This document shows, in pieces, positions 49,793 through 59,690 of a stretch of DNA of 64,000 nt. Below the pieces are notes generated by a model that saw only the letters and a list, made by a program, of their open reading frames with translations, searched no databases and was not told the DNA's origin. The first letter of the stretch is position 1. The number at the start of each line of letters is the position of its first letter. The stretch lies in contig JAFYYR010000029.1 in the NCBI GenBank assembly GCA_017557435.1, positions 1 through 64,000 of the forward strand. The letters run 5' to 3'. Source of the DNA: Pseudobutyrivibrio sp. (GTDB lineage Bacteria > Bacillota > Clostridia > Lachnospirales > Lachnospiraceae). Position numbers and translations under genes: made by a program.

Positions 49793-50989
49793 ATGAAGAA
49801 AAAAATAATTGTGCTAATTGTTGCAGCACTATTAGTTGGTGGAGGCTGTTTTGTTGCGTACAAAAAGGGATTATTTAAGGGAGGTTCGAAGTCTGTAGAC
49901 AGTTCTGCGGAAGTCTATGTTATGACTCTTGATGAAATTATGGGGGCTAATAGCAGCTATTCATCAGATGTTTTCATGGGCGTTGTTGAGGGCCAGGAGA
50001 CTAGTAGTGTAACTAAGAGTACAGAAAGAGAATTGGATACCATCTATGTATCAGAGGGAGATACAGTTGAGGAGGGCACTCCACTTTTTTCTTATAAGAC
50101 AGATAATTTAGAAGCTGAAAATGTACAATATGGGTTCGATATAGAAGGATTCAATCTTTCAATCCAAGAGTACAATGATGATATTACTAAAAAGCAAAAA
50201 GAGCTTGATAAGATAACAGGGGATACAGACGAGGATAAGGATAAAAAGGAAGCCCTTGCAAATGAGATAGCAGGTCTTAATACTGACATCCAAATCGCCC
50301 AGAACAATATAGACCAGACTAATGCCAAAATTGAGGAGAATAATAAAAAAATCAACAATTCTGTTGTAAAGTCTTCCGTTTCTGGAGTAGTTACCAAAAT
50401 TGCAGATGATACTAATCCATACACCACAGATGGTTCATTTATAACTATCCTTGGTGCTAGTGAGATGCGCGTAAAGGGCCAGATTAATGAGCAAAATGTG
50501 TGGGCTATTAATGTGGATGAGCCTGTTACTCTTAGATCACGTGTGGATGCATCTCAGACATGGACAGGTGTCATTACAAAGATAGATACAGAGTCTAAGC
50601 AGGAAAATACTGATTCAATGTATTCTTACGGTGGAAGCAGCGAGAACTCATCTACAAAATATCCATTCTACATTACACTTGATGATTCTGAAGGATTGAT
50701 GATGGGACAGCATGTTTATGTAGAATTAGGTAAGACAGATGCACCTGAGATGGATTTCTCTGATGGAACATATATTTACGAGTACTACATTTCATATGAA
50801 GAGGATGGCACTCCATTCCTTTGGGTAGAAGATGGCAATAGACTTGCAAAGCAGACTATAGAGCTTGGAGATTACTATGAGGAGCAGATGGTATATTCAG
50901 TAAGTGGTATTGACCATGATACTAAAATTGCTTACCCAATGGATGATTACAAAGAAGGAATGAAGACTGTCAGTGGACAAGAGGTGTAG
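49793..50989 (+). CDS. HlyD/MacA-like adaptor protein 1
   Basis: A 398-residue membrane-anchored adaptor of an ABC efflux system. The N-terminal segment IIVLIVAALLVGGGCFVAY is a signal anchor. Two lipoyl-like half motifs flank a coiled coil: VSEGDTVEEGTPLFSYKTDN near 83 and the return strand VKSSVSGVVTKIADDTNPY near 193; coiled coil about 125-190 (KKQKELDKITGDTDEDKD). The beta-barrel region follows. It is 2 bases before the ATPase gene. Firmicutes use such proteins without an outer-membrane channel. Confidence 0.87.
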   Translation: MKKKIIVLIVAALLVGGGCFVAYKKGLFKGGSKSVDSSAEVYVMTLDEIMGANSSYSSDVFMGVVEGQETSSVTKSTERELDTIYVSEGDTVEEGTPLFSYKTDNLEAENVQYGFDIEGFNLSIQEYNDDITKKQKELDKITGDTDEDKDKKEALANEIAGLNTDIQIAQNNIDQTNAKIEENNKKINNSVVKSSVSGVVTKIADDTNPYTTDGSFITILGASEMRVKGQINEQNVWAINVDEPVTLRSRVDASQTWTGVITKIDTESKQENTDSMYSYGGSSENSSTKYPFYITLDDSEGLMMGQHVYVELGKTDAPEMDFSDGTYIYEYYISYEEDGTPFLWVEDGNRLAKQTIELGDYYEEQMVYSVSGIDHDTKIAYPMDDYKEGMKTVSGQEV

Positions 50990-50991
50990 AC

Positions 50992-51699
50992 ATGATAGTA
51001 AAGTTGGAGAATATTTTTAAAGTGTATGGTGAATCTGGGACAGAGACATCGGTGCCAGCTTTAAACGACGTAAGCCTTACTGTAGATAAGGGGGAATACG
51101 TTGCAATCATGGGGCCGTCTGGTTCAGGTAAGAGTACACTTATGAACGTTATCGGATGTTTGGACAAGCCTACATCCGGAAAATATGTATTTGAGGATAA
51201 GGATGTGCTGAAGCTTAAGGATAGACAGATGTCTGACCTTAGACTTAATTCAATTGGATTCGTTTTCCAGAGTTTTTATCTTATGAATGAGGAAAACGCC
51301 ATCGAAAATGTGGCACTTCCACTTAGTTATGCAGGTGTTCCTAAAAAGGAGCGCGAAAAGAGAGCTATAGATGCCCTCACAAGAGTTGGTCTTGCAGACA
51401 GAGTGAAATTCAGACCAGACCAGCTTTCTGGTGGTCAAAAGCAGCGTGTTGCCATAGCAAGAGCCATTGTTAATAATCCAAAGGTTTTACTTGCTGATGA
51501 GCCAACAGGTGCCCTTGACCAAAAGAGCGGTGCTGCCATTATGGATCTTTTCCAGAAGCTTAATGACGAGGGAACTACAATTATCATGATTACTCATGAT
51601 GCTAACATAGCAAGCCACGCTAAAAAGACATATAGAATAGTTGATGGTCGACTTTATGATGGACTAGAACAGGAGGTGGATGATGAAGAAGATAATTAA
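50992..51699 (+). CDS. MacB/LolD-type ABC transporter ATPase
   Basis: The 235-residue ATPase has Walker A GPSGSGKSTLMNVIGCLD near 40, SIGFVFQSFYLM (Q-loop) near 88, the signature QLSGGQKQRVAIARAI near 142 and Walker B VLLADEPTGALDQKSG near 164, the form typical of MacB and LolD exporters. It overlaps the second adaptor gene by about 20 bases and is sandwiched between two adaptor genes. Confidence 0.95.
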   Translation: MIVKLENIFKVYGESGTETSVPALNDVSLTVDKGEYVAIMGPSGSGKSTLMNVIGCLDKPTSGKYVFEDKDVLKLKDRQMSDLRLNSIGFVFQSFYLMNEENAIENVALPLSYAGVPKKEREKRAIDALTRVGLADRVKFRPDQLSGGQKQRVAIARAIVNNPKVLLADEPTGALDQKSGAAIMDLFQKLNDEGTTIIMITHDANIASHAKKTYRIVDGRLYDGLEQEVDDEEDN

Positions 51700-53215
51700 G
51701 CCACTTATTGTTATAGTTGTTATTGTTGGCCTGGTGGTTGGCGGATTATATGGCTATTTCAGATATAACCGAGGCAAGAAAATAGCACAGGTTGTTTCCC
51801 TTGCCAGCTACGGAATGGATGGCTATTGGGGCGATTCCATTGAAAGCTACGGTACAGTTACATCTGAGAAATCACAGACTACATATTTAGCATCTGGTAC
51901 AGAGGTCCTCAGTGTTAATTTTGCAGAGGGAGACCATGTGGAGGCAGGAGATGTGCTTCTTACAGTAAAAAAGGAATCTCAGAATATCAGAGGTAAGGAG
52001 CTTGAGGTTGAAAAGGCCCGTCAGATTTACAATGCCAATGTCACTAGACTTGATAGACTTGAGAATACAACACCTATTCCAGAGCATATAGCATCGCAGG
52101 CAGATACTAGAGATGTAACTTATGTAATGGAAAAAACATATTATGCAAAGACTGACTGGAATGGCTATTCTTCGGGTGACATAGTTTTTGAGTGTTCATA
52201 TATGTATAATGGCGAGGAAGTATTTAAATCTTATTATTCCCACGAAGATCAAAAGCATCCTTTAAATGAGGAAGATGATGCAGATACTATAGAATCTATC
52301 AAATCTGCATTAGATGAGATAGAAGATTTAGAAGCAGTATTTGACATAGATGAATACGAGGTTACAGAGGAAATCACTGTAGGTAACTGGTATTACGATA
52401 CATCAAATGGCAATATTGTTGGCCATGAAGGAATTGGTCCACATGGCGAGATTAGAGAAGAATACATTGAGCCTAAGGGCTACACACCTACTCAGTTAGA
52501 AGAAGCCATTGATACCACTAAAAAGGAATTGGCTAGAGCTGATCTTGATCTTAGGGTTAAGAGTAACCAGCTTGAGGAAATGAAAAACACCAATGAAAAT
52601 GGTGAGATGATTGCCAAGGTATCAGGAACTGTCTCTAAGGTACAGAGCGCTGACAACTACAATAGTACACAGCCATTTATGATTGTATCTGCCACAGATG
52701 AGTACTTTATTTCTGGAACTATTGGAGAATTCTATCTAGATAATGTCCATGTGGGTGATACAGTAGCGGTAACCTCATGGGATAATGGTATGTCAGCCGA
52801 GGCAGTGATTACAGATATCAGTGACAATCCAGATACATCAGAGGAAAGCAACTACTATATGGGCGGCGGTAATACTAATGTTAGTAATTATGTATTTAAA
52901 GCTAGCTTTGACAGAAGTAGCGGAATTGAAATTGGTGCAGCTGTAGGCATTACTATTACACCAGACAATGTGGAAGCAGGTGGTATGTATATACCAAATT
53001 TCTTTATTAGAAAAGATTCTGGTGGAAACTATGTTATGAAAATGAATGACAAAAACAGACTTGAAAAGGTTTATGTGAGAATCGGCAAGTCCCTTTGGGG
53101 TGAGATGCTTGAAGTAAAGTCTGGACTTACAATGGATGACTGTCTTGCATTCCCTTATGGTAATGGTGCTATAGAGGGAATCAAATGCAAGAAAGTAGAA
53201 TCGCTTGATTATTAA
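51680..53215 (+). CDS. HlyD/MacA-like adaptor protein 2, extended
   Basis: A second adaptor of 511 residues. It has an N-terminal membrane helix (IVVIVGLVVGGLYGYF), the lipoyl-like VNFAEGDHVEAGDVLLTVKKES near 78, helices around 95-120 and 275-300, and a return strand IAKVSGTVSKVQSADN near 312. Between the helices sits an acidic insertion of about 140 residues (around 125-265: YYAKTDWNGYSSGD and EEDDADTIESIKSALDEIED). The start GTG/ATG region lies inside the ATPase gene, so the two are translationally coupled. Why one transporter has two adaptors is unclear; they may form a mixed ring. Confidence 0.85.
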   Translation: MMKKIIKPLIVIVVIVGLVVGGLYGYFRYNRGKKIAQVVSLASYGMDGYWGDSIESYGTVTSEKSQTTYLASGTEVLSVNFAEGDHVEAGDVLLTVKKESQNIRGKELEVEKARQIYNANVTRLDRLENTTPIPEHIASQADTRDVTYVMEKTYYAKTDWNGYSSGDIVFECSYMYNGEEVFKSYYSHEDQKHPLNEEDDADTIESIKSALDEIEDLEAVFDIDEYEVTEEITVGNWYYDTSNGNIVGHEGIGPHGEIREEYIEPKGYTPTQLEEAIDTTKKELARADLDLRVKSNQLEEMKNTNENGEMIAKVSGTVSKVQSADNYNSTQPFMIVSATDEYFISGTIGEFYLDNVHVGDTVAVTSWDNGMSAEAVITDISDNPDTSEESNYYMGGGNTNVSNYVFKASFDRSSGIEIGAAVGITITPDNVEAGGMYIPNFFIRKDSGGNYVMKMNDKNRLEKVYVRIGKSLWGEMLEVKSGLTMDDCLAFPYGNGAIEGIKCKKVESLDY

Positions 53216-53225
53216 GGGAGGACCT

Positions 53226-54479
53226 ATGTTTGAGAATTTAAGATTAGCATTCCGAGGAATCTGGACTCACAAGCTTAGATCATTCCTTACAATGCTAGGT
53301 ATTATTATTGGTATTGCTGCTATTATCGCAATCGTGTCTACTATCGAGGGTACAAATCAGCAAATTAAACAGAATCTTATTGGTTCAGGTTCTAACACAG
53401 TTGATATACAGCTATATGAGAATGATTGGCCAATTGATCTAAGCTATAGTGAAGCACCTTATGGTGTTCCACAGATTTCCGATGAGATTCTAAAAGAGAT
53501 TAAGGATCTTGAGGAAGTAAAATCTGCAAGTAAATATACTTGCAGGCAGATATATGATGGAGTGTATTATTTAAATAATTCCATGAGCGGCGGTTATGTT
53601 AAGGGCGTTGAGACAGATTATTTTGAGACAGCCAATATGACTGTTAAATCAGGAAGATTATTTACAGATGAAGAGGTAAAAGACTATAAAAAGGTCTGCA
53701 TTATTGATGACGGTATTATTTCAAGTGTTCTTCAGAATGAAGACCCTATTGGTAAGATTTTAGAGATTGGAGGAGACTCTTATGTAATTGTGGGTGTTGT
53801 AGCTTCCCGCTCAACATTTGAGCCGGTAATCAATTCTATTTCTGATTATCAGACTTACGCCCAGGATGAATCAGGAACAGTTTATATTCCGATTACTGAC
53901 TGGCCAATCAGCTACAAATATGATGAGCCAGAAAATGTTTTGGTTAGAGCTAAATCTACTGATGATATGACAGCAGCAGGAAAAAAGACAGCCGATATTT
54001 TAAATGGCAATATTCATCCTGATAGTGATGCTATTAAGTATCAGTCAAAGGATTTGCTTGAGCAGGCACAGCAGCTTCAACAGCTTGCATCATCTACAAA
54101 TTCAATGCTTATTTGGATTGCTGCAATATCACTTTTAGTTGGTGGTATTGGTGTTATGAATATTATGCTGGTTTCAGTTACAGAGCGTACTGCAGAAATC
54201 GGTCTTAAAAAAGCTATTGGTGCTAGAAAAGGCAAGATTATGGCACAGTTCTTAACTGAGGCAGCAGTGCTTACCTCCATGGGTGGTGTACTTGGTGTTG
54301 CATCAGGTATTGGTCTTGCAAAGGTTATATCTATGATGAGTGGAACTCCTGTTGCTATTTCATGGCCTGCAGCCTTTATTGCAGTTGCTTTTTCCATGGT
54401 TATTGGTATAGTATTTGGTATATTACCAAGTCATCAGGCGGCTAATCTTAATCCTATTGATGCCTTGAGGACTAACTAG
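53226..54479 (+). CDS. MacB-like ABC transporter permease
   Basis: The 417-residue permease has the MacB/FtsX layout: one N-terminal helix ([23 protein letters not shown]), an external periplasmic-type core domain (about 45-275) and three C-terminal helices with [31 protein letters not shown] near 315-345 and the final [18 protein letters not shown] 53226 follows GGGAGG; upstream in-frame codons lie in the adaptor gene. It is expected to export a peptide or antibiotic or to confer resistance together with the ATPase and adaptors. Confidence 0.93.
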   Translation: MFENLRLAFRGIWTHKLRSFLTMLGIIIGIAAIIAIVSTIEGTNQQIKQNLIGSGSNTVDIQLYENDWPIDLSYSEAPYGVPQISDEILKEIKDLEEVKSASKYTCRQIYDGVYYLNNSMSGGYVKGVETDYFETANMTVKSGRLFTDEEVKDYKKVCIIDDGIISSVLQNEDPIGKILEIGGDSYVIVGVVASRSTFEPVINSISDYQTYAQDESGTVYIPITDWPISYKYDEPENVLVRAKSTDDMTAAGKKTADILNGNIHPDSDAIKYQSKDLLEQAQQLQQLASSTNSMLIWIAAISLLVGGIGVMNIMLVSVTERTAEIGLKKAIGARKGKIMAQFLTEAAVLTSMGGVLGVASGIGLAKVISMMSGTPVAISWPAAFIAVAFSMVIGIVFGILPSHQAANLNPIDALRTN

Positions 54480-54487
54480 GAGGCTAT

Positions 54488-55243
54488 ATGAGCAAATTCG
54501 TATCATGGAATGTGAATGGACTTAGAGCTGTTGTAGGAAAGGGATTTTGGGATTTCTTTGACAGCATTGATGCAGATATTATTGGACTTCAGGAGATTAA
54601 GTTGTCTGAGGGACAGTTTGATGAGACTAGAGATGGCTATCATGTTTACTGGAATTATGCCGAGAAAAAGGGATATTCTGGCACTGCAGTATTTACAAAA
54701 AAGGAGCCAATCTCAGTTAGCTATGGCATTGGAATAGAGGAGCATGACCACGAGGGTAGAGTAATTACACTTGAGTTCGAGGATTTCTATTTCATTACAT
54801 GCTACACTCCAAACTCTCAAAATGAGCTTAAAAGACTTGATTATCGTATGACTTGGGAATATGATTTCAGAGCATACCTTAAGAAGCTTAATGAGAAAAA
54901 AGGCGTCATTTTATGTGGCGATTTAAATGTTGCTCATGAGGAGATTGATATTAAAAATCCTAAGACCAACCGTCGTAATGCAGGTTTCACCGATGAAGAG
55001 CGTGAGAAGATGACTCAGCTTTTATCTGAGGGATTCATTGACAGCTTTAGATATTTCTATCCAGATCAGGCTGATATCTATTCTTGGTGGTCGTATCGCT
55101 TTAAGGCTAGAGAGAAAAATGCCGGATGGCGTATTGATTACTTTATAGTTTCTGAGGACCTTAAGGATAGAATGAAGGATGCCAAGATTCACACTGATAT
55201 ATTTGGCTCAGATCATTGTCCAATAGAGTTAGATTTTGAATAA
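54488..55243 (+). CDS. xth: Exodeoxyribonuclease III (ExoA/Xth family)
   Basis: The 251-residue AP endonuclease/exonuclease repairs abasic DNA. Motifs are [17 protein letters not shown] near 4-20, [12 protein letters not shown] near 35, [16 protein letters not shown] near 105, the catalytic [13 protein letters not shown] near 142 and [12 protein letters not shown] at the end. It starts 8 bases after the permease gene, with AGGAGG upstream, so it probably shares the efflux transcript without functional relation. Confidence 0.96.
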   Translation: MSKFVSWNVNGLRAVVGKGFWDFFDSIDADIIGLQEIKLSEGQFDETRDGYHVYWNYAEKKGYSGTAVFTKKEPISVSYGIGIEEHDHEGRVITLEFEDFYFITCYTPNSQNELKRLDYRMTWEYDFRAYLKKLNEKKGVILCGDLNVAHEEIDIKNPKTNRRNAGFTDEEREKMTQLLSEGFIDSFRYFYPDQADIYSWWSYRFKAREKNAGWRIDYFIVSEDLKDRMKDAKIHTDIFGSDHCPIELDFE

Positions 55244-55327
55244 TAATTAATTATTGTTGGAAAAATATGATATTTTTGACGATGTATGTTATTATTTAAA
55301 AAGTACAGATAGTTGGAGGTGGGAGAA

Positions 55328-55498
55328 ATGGCAGATAATGGCAAAGAAGCAACATTTGTTGTACGTGTAAATAAATGCGAGAATGGAAGTTGGCAGGGGC
55401 AGGTCACATGGGCTGACCGAGATGAGAAGCTTAACTTCCGCAGCGCTATCGAGCTTGTATCCATAATGGATGGAGCACTTAATAGCGAGGAAAAATAA
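55328..55498 (+). CDS. Small conserved clostridial protein, 56 residues
   Basis: ATG 55328 is preceded by GGAGGTGGGAG. The product starts MADNGKEATFVVRVNKCENG and contains SWQGQVTWADRDEKLNFRS and ELVSIMDGAL, a pattern I know from small proteins of clostridia of unknown role; the WQG-x-V-x-W and NFRSAIEL motifs are the most recognisable parts. It is soluble, ends at a clear terminator and forms a short unit of its own. Confidence 0.85.
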   Translation: MADNGKEATFVVRVNKCENGSWQGQVTWADRDEKLNFRSAIELVSIMDGALNSEEK

Positions 55499-55511
55499 AA
55501 GAATTAAATGG

Positions 55512-55541
55512 GCTCTCCTCATTAATTGAGGAGAGCTTTTT
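55512..55541 (+). terminator. Intrinsic terminator
   Basis: GCTCTCCTCA pairs with TGAGGAGAGC (10 bp, 5-base loop), followed by five T residues. Confidence 0.93.
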
Positions 55542-55644
55542 GTATTTTGCTGGAAAAGAATATAAGGATATACACATTTTGTAGTTTTTTAATAGGTGTT
55601 AGTGCATAATAGTTGCAAATTTAAGGAATATGGGGGCATAATTT

Positions 55645-56592
55645 ATGATTTTAACAGTTACTTTAAATGCAGCTATTGATAAGCGCTACGTGGTAGAAAA
55701 CTTTGAGGAAGGCGAAGTAAATAGAGTGGTGGAGTGCGAATATGTACCAGGAGGAAAGGGCTTGAATGTTTCAAAACCACTTGCTATTGCAGGCGCTGAT
55801 GTGGTAGCCACCGGATTTGTAGGCGGTTATGCAGGAGATTATATCTGCGCTAGACTTTCTGATTATGGAGTAAGAGATGGATTCTATAAAGTGAAGGCAG
55901 AGAGCCGTTCTTGTATAAATATATGGGATTCAAAAAAGAAAAAGCAAACTGAGTTCTTAGAGCCAGGATTTGTCATTGATGAAAATGATTGGAAGGGGTT
56001 TGAGGAGAAGTTTAAGGAGCTGGCTAAAGACGCAGATATTATTACTATTTCTGGAAGCGTTCCAAAGGGACTTGACTCTAACAGTTATAGAAAGCTGATT
56101 GCAATAGGAAAAAGTCTTGGCAAAAAAGTGATTTTGGATACCAGTGGAAAGCTTCTTGTTGAAGCAGTTGAAGAAGTCCCATACATGATAAAGCCAAATA
56201 TTGATGAGATTGCCATGCTAACAGGAAGAAAAATATCTGTAGATGAGGAAGGCTTTTTTGTAGAGGTAATAGCTGCAGCAAAACAAATTCGAGACAAGGG
56301 AGTGGAGATAGTAGTTGTCTCATTAGGTGCAGATGGGTCTTTAATGGTCTGTGATGAAGGTGTATTTAGAGCTATCGTTCCAAGAATTGATGCCGTAAAT
56401 ACGGTAGGATGTGGTGACTCTATGATTGCAGGTTTTGCACTTTCATTTTCACAGGGACTAGAGTTTACAGAAGGGTTAAAAAAAGCCAGCGCAATCTCCG
56501 CTGCATCGGCGATGACAGAGGAGACCGGCCGGTTTAATATGTCTGATATGGAAAAACTAATTAATCAAATAACAATAGAAAAGATAGGCTAG
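55645..56592 (+). CDS. 1-phosphofructokinase / tagatose-6-phosphate kinase family enzyme
   Basis: The 315-residue sugar-phosphate kinase of the PfkB family begins MILTVTLNAAIDKRYVVENF, has YVPGGKGLNVSKPLAIAGADV near 34, ISGSVPKGL near 137, KPNIDEIAMLTGR near 188 and the catalytic VNTVGCGDSMIAGFALSF near 250. The substrate could be fructose-1-phosphate or tagatose-6-phosphate. No fructose PTS is adjacent, and the 56-residue gene upstream is separated by a terminator. It converges with and nearly touches the lipoprotein gene on the other strand. Confidence 0.9.
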   Translation: MILTVTLNAAIDKRYVVENFEEGEVNRVVECEYVPGGKGLNVSKPLAIAGADVVATGFVGGYAGDYICARLSDYGVRDGFYKVKAESRSCINIWDSKKKKQTEFLEPGFVIDENDWKGFEEKFKELAKDADIITISGSVPKGLDSNSYRKLIAIGKSLGKKVILDTSGKLLVEAVEEVPYMIKPNIDEIAMLTGRKISVDEEGFFVEVIAAAKQIRDKGVEIVVVSLGADGSLMVCDEGVFRAIVPRIDAVNTVGCGDSMIAGFALSFSQGLEFTEGLKKASAISAASAMTEETGRFNMSDMEKLINQITIEKIG

Positions 56593-56596
56593 TCTG

Positions 56597-57115
56597 TTAT
56601 TCTTCAATCTCTTCTTGGGATGTTGAATACTCAGGTGAGAGATAAGTAAACATGACTACATTGTAATCTGACGTAACTATAGCTGCCAACTCAATGTTGC
56701 CACTATCCAGACGCCAAATGTCTGCTAGATTGGTGACTGTGTTGGTGGCTTCTTTTGTCTTACCGAGACTGTTCTGTAACTGCTTGTGCAGGTCATTGTA
56801 AATATCTGTGATTTCTTCTCCATCCTCACTAAAGTATGCCCATGTCATGTTGGTCATATTTCCGTCTTCATCGAAGGCGTACTGAACATTACCCTCTAAA
56901 TCTAAATAATCAGATGAATAATTGTATGCATTACCATAATATGATTCCTTCTCAGAATCTGGCTCCCCTAATTCCTTAATCATATCATCATATGTTGTGT
57001 CAAAGGTAAAAGTGGTGAATGGAGGATCTGCGCTTAAATCCTTGCCGCAGGCGACAAAGCCCATAAGTGTAATAGTAAGAATTGAAATTGATGTGATTAA
57101 TTTTTTAGCATTCAT
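56597..57115 (-). CDS. Lipoprotein of unknown function
   Basis: The 172-residue protein has a signal with lipobox GFVACGKD (Cys near 23), so it should be membrane-anchored on the outside. The mature part contains FDTTYDDMIKELGEPDSEKESYYGNAYNYSS, similar in spirit to small clostridial SmpA/BamE-like repeats (a GEPD-type turn), and AYFSEDGEEITDIY. ATG 57115 follows a GGGGGG run. I do not recognise a named family. It converges with the phosphosugar kinase. Confidence 0.8.
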   Translation of the reverse strand: MNAKKLITSISILTITLMGFVACGKDLSADPPFTTFTFDTTYDDMIKELGEPDSEKESYYGNAYNYSSDYLDLEGNVQYAFDEDGNMTNMTWAYFSEDGEEITDIYNDLHKQLQNSLGKTKEATNTVTNLADIWRLDSGNIELAAIVTSDYNVVMFTYLSPEYSTSQEEIEE

Positions 57116-57253
57116 TTTTGTGCCCCCCATTAAGCATTTCGATAATTAAGCTATCATTTTCTATTTATTATAACAGTTAATAACTAAAGGTGTATTGTAA
57201 ATTTGAAAATAATAGAATTTTTTTGTAAATAGAATTTAGTTCGCGGAATGACT

Positions 57254-57274
57254 TTGACATAGATTAAATCTATG
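57254..57274 (+). promoter_or_regulatory. Perfect palindrome upstream of metE, candidate operator
   Basis: CATAGATTAAATCTATG (57258-57274) is a perfect 17-base palindrome about 85 bases before the metE start, overlapping a TTGACA-like -35 at 57254-57259. It could bind a LysR-type or other regulator. No B12 riboswitch or S-box is seen in this leader. Confidence 0.55.
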
Positions 57275-57358
57275 ATTGACCTATTGATTTTTATATTTTA
57301 CCTACATAATCACTAGGTTTATACTCTTTGTAATTATTAAAAAAGAAAGGGTAGAGAA

Positions 57359-59632
57359 ATGAAAACAGCAGTAGTAGGGTTTCCAAGAATTGGAAAAGAT
57401 AGAGAATTAAAGTTTGCCACAGAAAAATACTTTAGAAATGAAATTAGCGAATCTGATTTATATGATGTGGCTAATACTTGGAAGAATTTTAATATAACCA
57501 GTCAGAAAGAGGCAGGTATAGATTTTATTTCTTCAAATGATTTCTCTTTTTATGACAATGTGCTTGATACAGCAGTTTTATTTAATGTTATTCCAAAGAG
57601 ATATAAGGCATTAGGACTTTCAAATCTTGATACTTATTTTTCTATGGCAAGAGGATATCAGGGGGATAAGGGCAATGTGAAAGCTCTTGCTATGAAAAAA
57701 TGGTTCAATACAAATTATCACTATATTGTTCCAGAAATTGAGGATGATACAAAAATCCAGTTGGTAGGAACCAAGCTTTTTGATGAATACGATGCAGCTA
57801 AGGCTTCTGGAATAGAGACAAAGCCTGTAGTTGTTGGACCGTTTACATTTTTAAAGCTTGCCAGATATACAGGAGAGAAAAAGGCAGAGGATTTTGTGGA
57901 TGCTCTCACTGAAGAGTATATTAAGCTTATCAAGAAATTAGATGATAGATTAACTCACTGGTTGCAGATAGATGAGCCATATCTTGTTATGGATTTGTCT
58001 TTTGAGGACAAGGCATTATTTAAACGTATATACGATAAAATAACTGCTGCAAGTGGTGGCGTAAGACTTCTTCTTCAGACATATTTTGGAGATGTAAGAG
58101 ATATATATGATCAGTTGATTCAGTATGATTTTGATGGAATCGGATTAGACTTTGTAGAGGGCAAAAAGACACTTGATTTGGTGGAGACATTTGGCTTCCC
58201 TAAGAACAAATATTTATTTGCAGGTGTTGTAAATGGCAAGAATATTTGGAGAAATAACTATGAAAAATCCCTCGAGATAATAGAAAAGCTTAAGAATAAA
58301 ACTGATGCCAAGCTTGTTATTTCTACATCATGTTCTTTACTACATGTTCCTTACACACTTGAAAGTGAAACAGATCTTAAGGAAGAATATAAAAAGCATT
58401 TTTCTTTTGCAATCGAAAAGCTAACAGAACTTAAGGACCTTTCATTATTGGCAGAGGGTGAAGGAAATAGTGATATCTTAGAGCAAAATAAAGCATTATT
58501 TACAGGCAGAATAAATAGTGTTGATGAGGCGGTAAAAGAAAGAGTTGCAAATATTAAGGAGTCTGATTTTAGAAGAGCTCCTGAGTTTGATGCAAGGGCA
58601 GCAGCTCAGAGTAAATGCCTTAATTTGCCACTTTTTCCTACAACTACAATTGGCTCATTCCCTCAGACAGAAGATGTGAGACGTACAAGACAGCTATTTA
58701 GAAAGGGACAGGTAGCTAGGGAAGAGTATATTGAGTTTAACAAAAACAAGATTGCAGATTGCATAAAGCTCCAAGAGGAAATTGGCCTTGATGTTTTGGT
58801 TCATGGTGAGTATGAGCGAAACGACATGGTTGAGTATTTTGGAGAGCACTTAGAGGGCTATCTTTTTACAAAGAAGGCATGGGTACAGTCCTATGGAACT
58901 AGATGCGTTAAGCCACCTGTAATTTGGGGAGATGTGTCTCGAAAGAATCCTATTACAGTTGAATGGGCAAAATTCGCTTCTAGCTGTACTGATAAGCCAG
59001 TTAAGGGTATGCTTACTGGACCTGTTACTATATTGAACTGGTCATTCCCTAGAGAGGACATTTCCATTAAGGAAAGCATGCTTCAGATTGCTCTTGCTAT
59101 TCGTGATGAGGTTCTTGATTTAGAAGCTAATGGAATAAATATTATTCAGATTGATGAAGCAGCCTTAAGAGAAAAGCTTCCTCTTAGAAAGTCTGATTGG
59201 TACAAGGAATATTTGGATTTTGCTATTCCAGCATTTAGACTTGTGGCAAGTGGAGTTAAGGAGACAACTCAGATCCATACCCATATGTGCTATAGCGAAT
59301 TTACAGATATTATTCCTGCTATAGATGCTATGGATGCAGATGTAATTACATTTGAGGCTTCACGCTCTGATTTGCAGATTCTTGATTCACTCAAGGAAAA
59401 TCACTTTAGAACAGCAGTAGGACCAGGAGTTTATGATATTCATAGTCCTAGAATCCCTTCAGTTGATGAGATAGTAGCTGGTGTTGATAAGATGCTTAAG
59501 AGAGTTGATGATAAAAAGCTTTGGATTAATCCTGATTGTGGACTGAAGACAAGAGGAGAGACTGAGACAAAGGCAAGTCTTATAAATCTTGTTAAAGCTG
59601 CAAATGAACTTAGAACCAAATACTGCGGTTAA
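57359..59632 (+). CDS. metE: Cobalamin-independent methionine synthase MetE
   Basis: The 757-residue enzyme transfers methyl from methyltetrahydrofolate triglutamate to homocysteine. N-terminal domain starts [24 protein letters not shown]. The C-terminal catalytic domain begins near 420 ([19 protein letters not shown]) and has the zinc site [12 protein letters not shown] near 645 and [13 protein letters not shown] near 725. Length and both domains are intact. The organism also makes cobalamin, so keeping a B12-independent synthase is notable. It stands alone between an intergenic palindrome and a strong terminator. Confidence 0.96.
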   Translation: MKTAVVGFPRIGKDRELKFATEKYFRNEISESDLYDVANTWKNFNITSQKEAGIDFISSNDFSFYDNVLDTAVLFNVIPKRYKALGLSNLDTYFSMARGYQGDKGNVKALAMKKWFNTNYHYIVPEIEDDTKIQLVGTKLFDEYDAAKASGIETKPVVVGPFTFLKLARYTGEKKAEDFVDALTEEYIKLIKKLDDRLTHWLQIDEPYLVMDLSFEDKALFKRIYDKITAASGGVRLLLQTYFGDVRDIYDQLIQYDFDGIGLDFVEGKKTLDLVETFGFPKNKYLFAGVVNGKNIWRNNYEKSLEIIEKLKNKTDAKLVISTSCSLLHVPYTLESETDLKEEYKKHFSFAIEKLTELKDLSLLAEGEGNSDILEQNKALFTGRINSVDEAVKERVANIKESDFRRAPEFDARAAAQSKCLNLPLFPTTTIGSFPQTEDVRRTRQLFRKGQVAREEYIEFNKNKIADCIKLQEEIGLDVLVHGEYERNDMVEYFGEHLEGYLFTKKAWVQSYGTRCVKPPVIWGDVSRKNPITVEWAKFASSCTDKPVKGMLTGPVTILNWSFPREDISIKESMLQIALAIRDEVLDLEANGINIIQIDEAALREKLPLRKSDWYKEYLDFAIPAFRLVASGVKETTQIHTHMCYSEFTDIIPAIDAMDADVITFEASRSDLQILDSLKENHFRTAVGPGVYDIHSPRIPSVDEIVAGVDKMLKRVDDKKLWINPDCGLKTRGETETKASLINLVKAANELRTKYCG

Positions 59633-59639
59633 ATTATTA

Positions 59640-59676
59640 AAGGTCACCTGGAAAGCCAGGTGACCTTAGTTTTTGG
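59640..59676. terminator. Strong terminator after metE
   Basis: AAGGTCACCTGG pairs with CCAGGTGACCTT (12 bp, loop AAAG), followed by AGTTTTT. The A-rich upstream flank allows it to act for the convergent PepSY gene as well. Confidence 0.92.
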
Positions 59677-59690
59677 TTATGAATTTGTAA

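Noticed and set aside
57131-57358. B12 riboswitch or S-box before metE
   Set aside because: None of the conserved boxes of either class could be found in this AT-rich leader; only a palindrome is present.
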